Shown: positions 62,269 to 64,000 of the stretch, in pieces
Position numbering within the stretch: position 1 is the first letter of the stretch
Layout of the letters: every line of letters starts with the position of its first letter
NCBI RefSeq assembly: GCF_030412915.1
Contig: NZ_JAUHJR010000001.1
Coordinates: forward strand, 973,375-1,037,374
Origin: Nocardioides abyssi
GTDB lineage: Bacteria; Actinomycetota; Actinomycetes; Propionibacteriales; Nocardioidaceae
Direction of reading: 5' to 3'
DNA: 64,000 nt
Translations under genes and position numbers: made by a program
Notes under the pieces: generated by a model
The model's database searches: none
The model's input: the letters and a program-made list of their open reading frames with translations, nothing else
Told to the model about the DNA's origin: nothing

Positions 62269-63498
62269 GTGACACCGACCGCCCGCCGCACCTCGTGGGC
62301 GCTCGTCGCTGTGGGAGGCGCCGCGTTCGTCCTGCTCGCCTGGTGGCTCGTGCCGTGGGACCCGGTTCCGGGCGGACCGGTCGAGCCCGTGCGGGCCGAG
62401 GACTACTTCAGCGCCGAGCACGTCGCCCGGGCCGAGCAGTACTCGCAGTGGGCGCGCACCTGGAGCTACTCGTCGTTGGCCGTCTCGATCCTCGTGGCCT
62501 GCTACCTCGGCTTCAGCCGGCGCGGACGCGCCTGGGCCCGACGCGCGCCCGGGCCGTGGTGGGTGCAGGTGGTCCTGCTGGTGGCCTTCGTCGGGCTGGC
62601 CCGGCGGGTCGTCACCCTGCCCTTCGGCATCGCCTTCGAGCAGCACCGCCGCGACTACGGGCTGTCGACCCGGTCGTGGGGTGGGTACGCCGCCGACGTG
62701 GTGCGCAACGAGGTGCTCGGGATCGTCGTCGCGTCGCTGGCGCTGCTGGTCGTCATCGGCCTGGCCCGGCGGCTGCCGCGGGCGTGGCCAGCGGTCGCGG
62801 GCCTGCTCGTCGCAGCGATGGTGGTGCTCGGGTCGTTCGTCTACCCCGTCGTCGTGGAGCCGGCATTCAACTCCTTCGAGCCGCTCGAGGACGGCCCGCT
62901 GCGGCAGGGCATCGTCGAGCTGGCCGAGGAGGAGGACGTCGAGATCGACGACGTGCTCGTCGCGGACGCGTCCCGGCGTACGTCGACGCTAAACGCCTAC
63001 GTCTCCGGCTTCGGCGCCAGCCGCCGCGTCGTCCTGTACGACACGCTGGTCGACGACCTGCCGGTCGACCAAGCACTGTCCGTCGTCGCGCACGAGCTCG
63101 CGCACGCCAAGAACAACGACGTGGTCGTCGGCACGACGCTCGGTGCGGTGGGGGCGGTGGCGGGCGTCGGAGCGCTCTCGCTCTGCGTCGGTCTGTGGGC
63201 ACGACGCGGCGGACCTGCTGTTGGCGCCGCGGGGATCGTGCCTGGCGCGCTGGCGTTGTTCGCTGTTGCGAGCCTCCTGCTGAGCCCGGTGCAGAACGGC
63301 ATCAGCCGGCAGGTCGAGACCCGCGCGGACGTCGACGCGCTCGCGGTCACGGGCGACCCGGACGCGTTCATCGCCATGCAGCTGCGGCTCGCCAGCCGGT
63401 CGGTCGCGGACCTGACGCCGCCTGCATGGACCCAGTGGTGGTTCGGTAGCCACCCGCCGGCGTTGTCCCGGATGGGAGCCGTATCAACCTCGCGTTGA
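62269..63498 (+). CDS. M48 (Ste24-like) membrane zinc peptidase
   Basis: 409 residues. About five N-terminal membrane helices (CAAX-protease N-terminal type, with FEQHRRDYGLSTRSWGGY), then the zinc motif HELAH in SVVAHELAHAKNND and the third ligand in SRQVETRADVDALAVTG. Membrane-embedded protease. A decayed second copy follows directly downstream. Confidence 0.92.
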   Translation: MTPTARRTSWALVAVGGAAFVLLAWWLVPWDPVPGGPVEPVRAEDYFSAEHVARAEQYSQWARTWSYSSLAVSILVACYLGFSRRGRAWARRAPGPWWVQVVLLVAFVGLARRVVTLPFGIAFEQHRRDYGLSTRSWGGYAADVVRNEVLGIVVASLALLVVIGLARRLPRAWPAVAGLLVAAMVVLGSFVYPVVVEPAFNSFEPLEDGPLRQGIVELAEEEDVEIDDVLVADASRRTSTLNAYVSGFGASRRVVLYDTLVDDLPVDQALSVVAHELAHAKNNDVVVGTTLGAVGAVAGVGALSLCVGLWARRGGPAVGAAGIVPGALALFAVASLLLSPVQNGISRQVETRADVDALAVTGDPDAFIAMQLRLASRSVADLTPPAWTQWWFGSHPPALSRMGAVSTSR

Positions 63499-63513
63499 CC
63501 ACCGTCCTCGCGC

Positions 63514-63866
63514 GTGAAGCACGACTATGACGGGTTGAGGCAAGCACGAAAGGTGGGGTACGGCATCCACTCGATAGACGTCTCACGCTCGCGAGCGCCT
63601 TGGCACGGCGCAACAACCAACGAGCACGGGAGTACTCCGGACGGCTGCGCGGACTGGCCGGCGGTGCCGTGGCTGCTCGTCGCGGCGATGGTGGTGCGGG
63701 GGAGCTCGTCGACACGGTCGTCGTGGAGCCGCATTGAAGTCCTCGAGCCCGCCTGACAGGCGACTTCGACAGAGGATCGTCGAGATGGCTAAGGACAAAG
63801 AGAATGGCGATGTGCTCATGGCGGACGTTCCCGGCGTACGTCGTCGTTGGAGACCTACGTGTCCGG
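63514..63866 (+). pseudogene. Decayed tandem copy of the M48 peptidase gene
   Basis: Segments match the intact gene about 870 bases upstream: CACGACTATGACGGGTTG with the HRRDYGL region, 63661-63735 (CTGCTCGTCGCGGCGATGG, GTCGTCGTGGAGCCG) with 62791-62865, the TCGAGATGG region, and 63835-63864 (CGGCGTACGTC..., CCTACGTGTCCGG) with 62974-63015. Indels and in-frame stops (for example after ...VEPH*) destroy the frame. It covers about residues 124-248; the HELAH part is missing, cut off by the IS481 element. Confidence 0.8.
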
Positions 63867-63874
63867 TACTAGCG

Positions 63875-64000
63875 CTAGCTGTGATGTCTGGGGACGTTGG
63901 TCAGCCGTGTGACTGGTGGCTTGCCTCCGATGGCGGAGTGGGCGCGGTGGTGATTGTAGAAGTGGAGCCAGCCCGTCAGCGCGTTGTTGCGCTGCTGGGT
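63875..64000 (-). mobile_element. IS481-type transposase, 3' end, continuing out of the window
   Basis: Minus-strand frame of 41 codons and TAG stop: RNNALTGWLHFYNHHRAHSA, then IGGKPPVTRLTNVP. The H-Y-N-x-x-R-x-H-x-x-I-G-G-x-x-P pattern is the C-terminus of IS481-family DDE transposases. The element edge abuts the M48 remnant around 63860-63874; CTAGCGCTAG (63869-63878) is a palindrome at the edge. Confidence 0.88.

Noticed and set aside
63583-63819. Short minus-strand frames in the final 500 bases
   Set aside because: They lie in the decayed M48 copy and have no recognisable product.

Overview
The window is 64 kb of very high-GC actinobacterial chromosome. GTG starts are frequent, 4-base gene overlaps (GTGA/ATGA) are common, and actinobacterial-only families are present: DUF3043, DUF6458, PspAB, a DnaQ-UvrC fusion, a QcrCAB/CtaE branch and a ydaO riboswitch ahead of an NlpC/P60 gene. 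Gene order from adoK, ctaC and ctaD through qcrCAB and ctaE to trpD, the DnaQ-UvrC fusion and NlpC/P60 resembles the Rv2190c-Rv2205c region of Mycobacterium tuberculosis. Protein style and a short dispersed repeat point to Nocardioidaceae (Nocardioides-like); that placement is inference. The segment is mostly core genome. No rRNA, tRNA, CRISPR or prophage was seen.

Region by region. 1-16.9 kb holds translation and RNA genes: proS (5' end cut by the window), rimP-nusA-ylxR-infB, rbfA-truB, ribF, rpsO, pnp and an M16 peptidase. 17-21.4 kb holds a SatD-like/HTH gene with a membrane partner and a 22-bp operator-like dyad, a methyltransferase, dapB, and GNAT-azlC-azlD. 21.4-25 kb is a complete paaABCDE phenylacetyl-CoA epoxidase operon. 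25-31.4 kb has an aldo/keto reductase, an EamA-like permease, DUF3043, the pspA-htpX-pspAB envelope-stress group and a GAF histidine kinase. 31.4-37.9 kb has nadA, GNAT, glycerate kinase, an A-type Fe-S carrier, adenosine kinase, TusA and a cysteine desulfurase.

38-49 kb encodes the aerobic respiratory chain: ctaC-ctaD-ctaF on the plus strand, ctaE-qcrC-qcrA-qcrB on the minus strand and a CtaG-like assembly factor, with an L,D-transpeptidase and a luciferase-like oxidoreductase in between. 49-59.4 kb has a CNNM/CBS membrane protein, an SRPBCC protein, a degenerate receiver coupled to trpD, a repeat cluster, a YgjV-GNAT fusion, two GT-C-like membrane proteins, a stand-alone AsnC ligand domain, the DnaQ-UvrC fusion and a YacP-type NYN protein. 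59.5-63.5 kb is a cell-wall and proteolysis unit: a c-di-AMP riboswitch, an NlpC/P60 endopeptidase, a HExxH gluzincin-like protein and an M48 peptidase. The last 0.5 kb holds a decayed tandem copy of the M48 gene abutting the 3' end of an IS481-type transposase.

A recurring feature is a -10 hexamer (TANNNT-like) ending 6-7 bases before the start codon, with no Shine-Dalgarno, at more than 20 genes. This implies widespread leaderless transcription. Genes for the translation machinery and several respiratory genes instead keep leaders with ribosome-binding sites.
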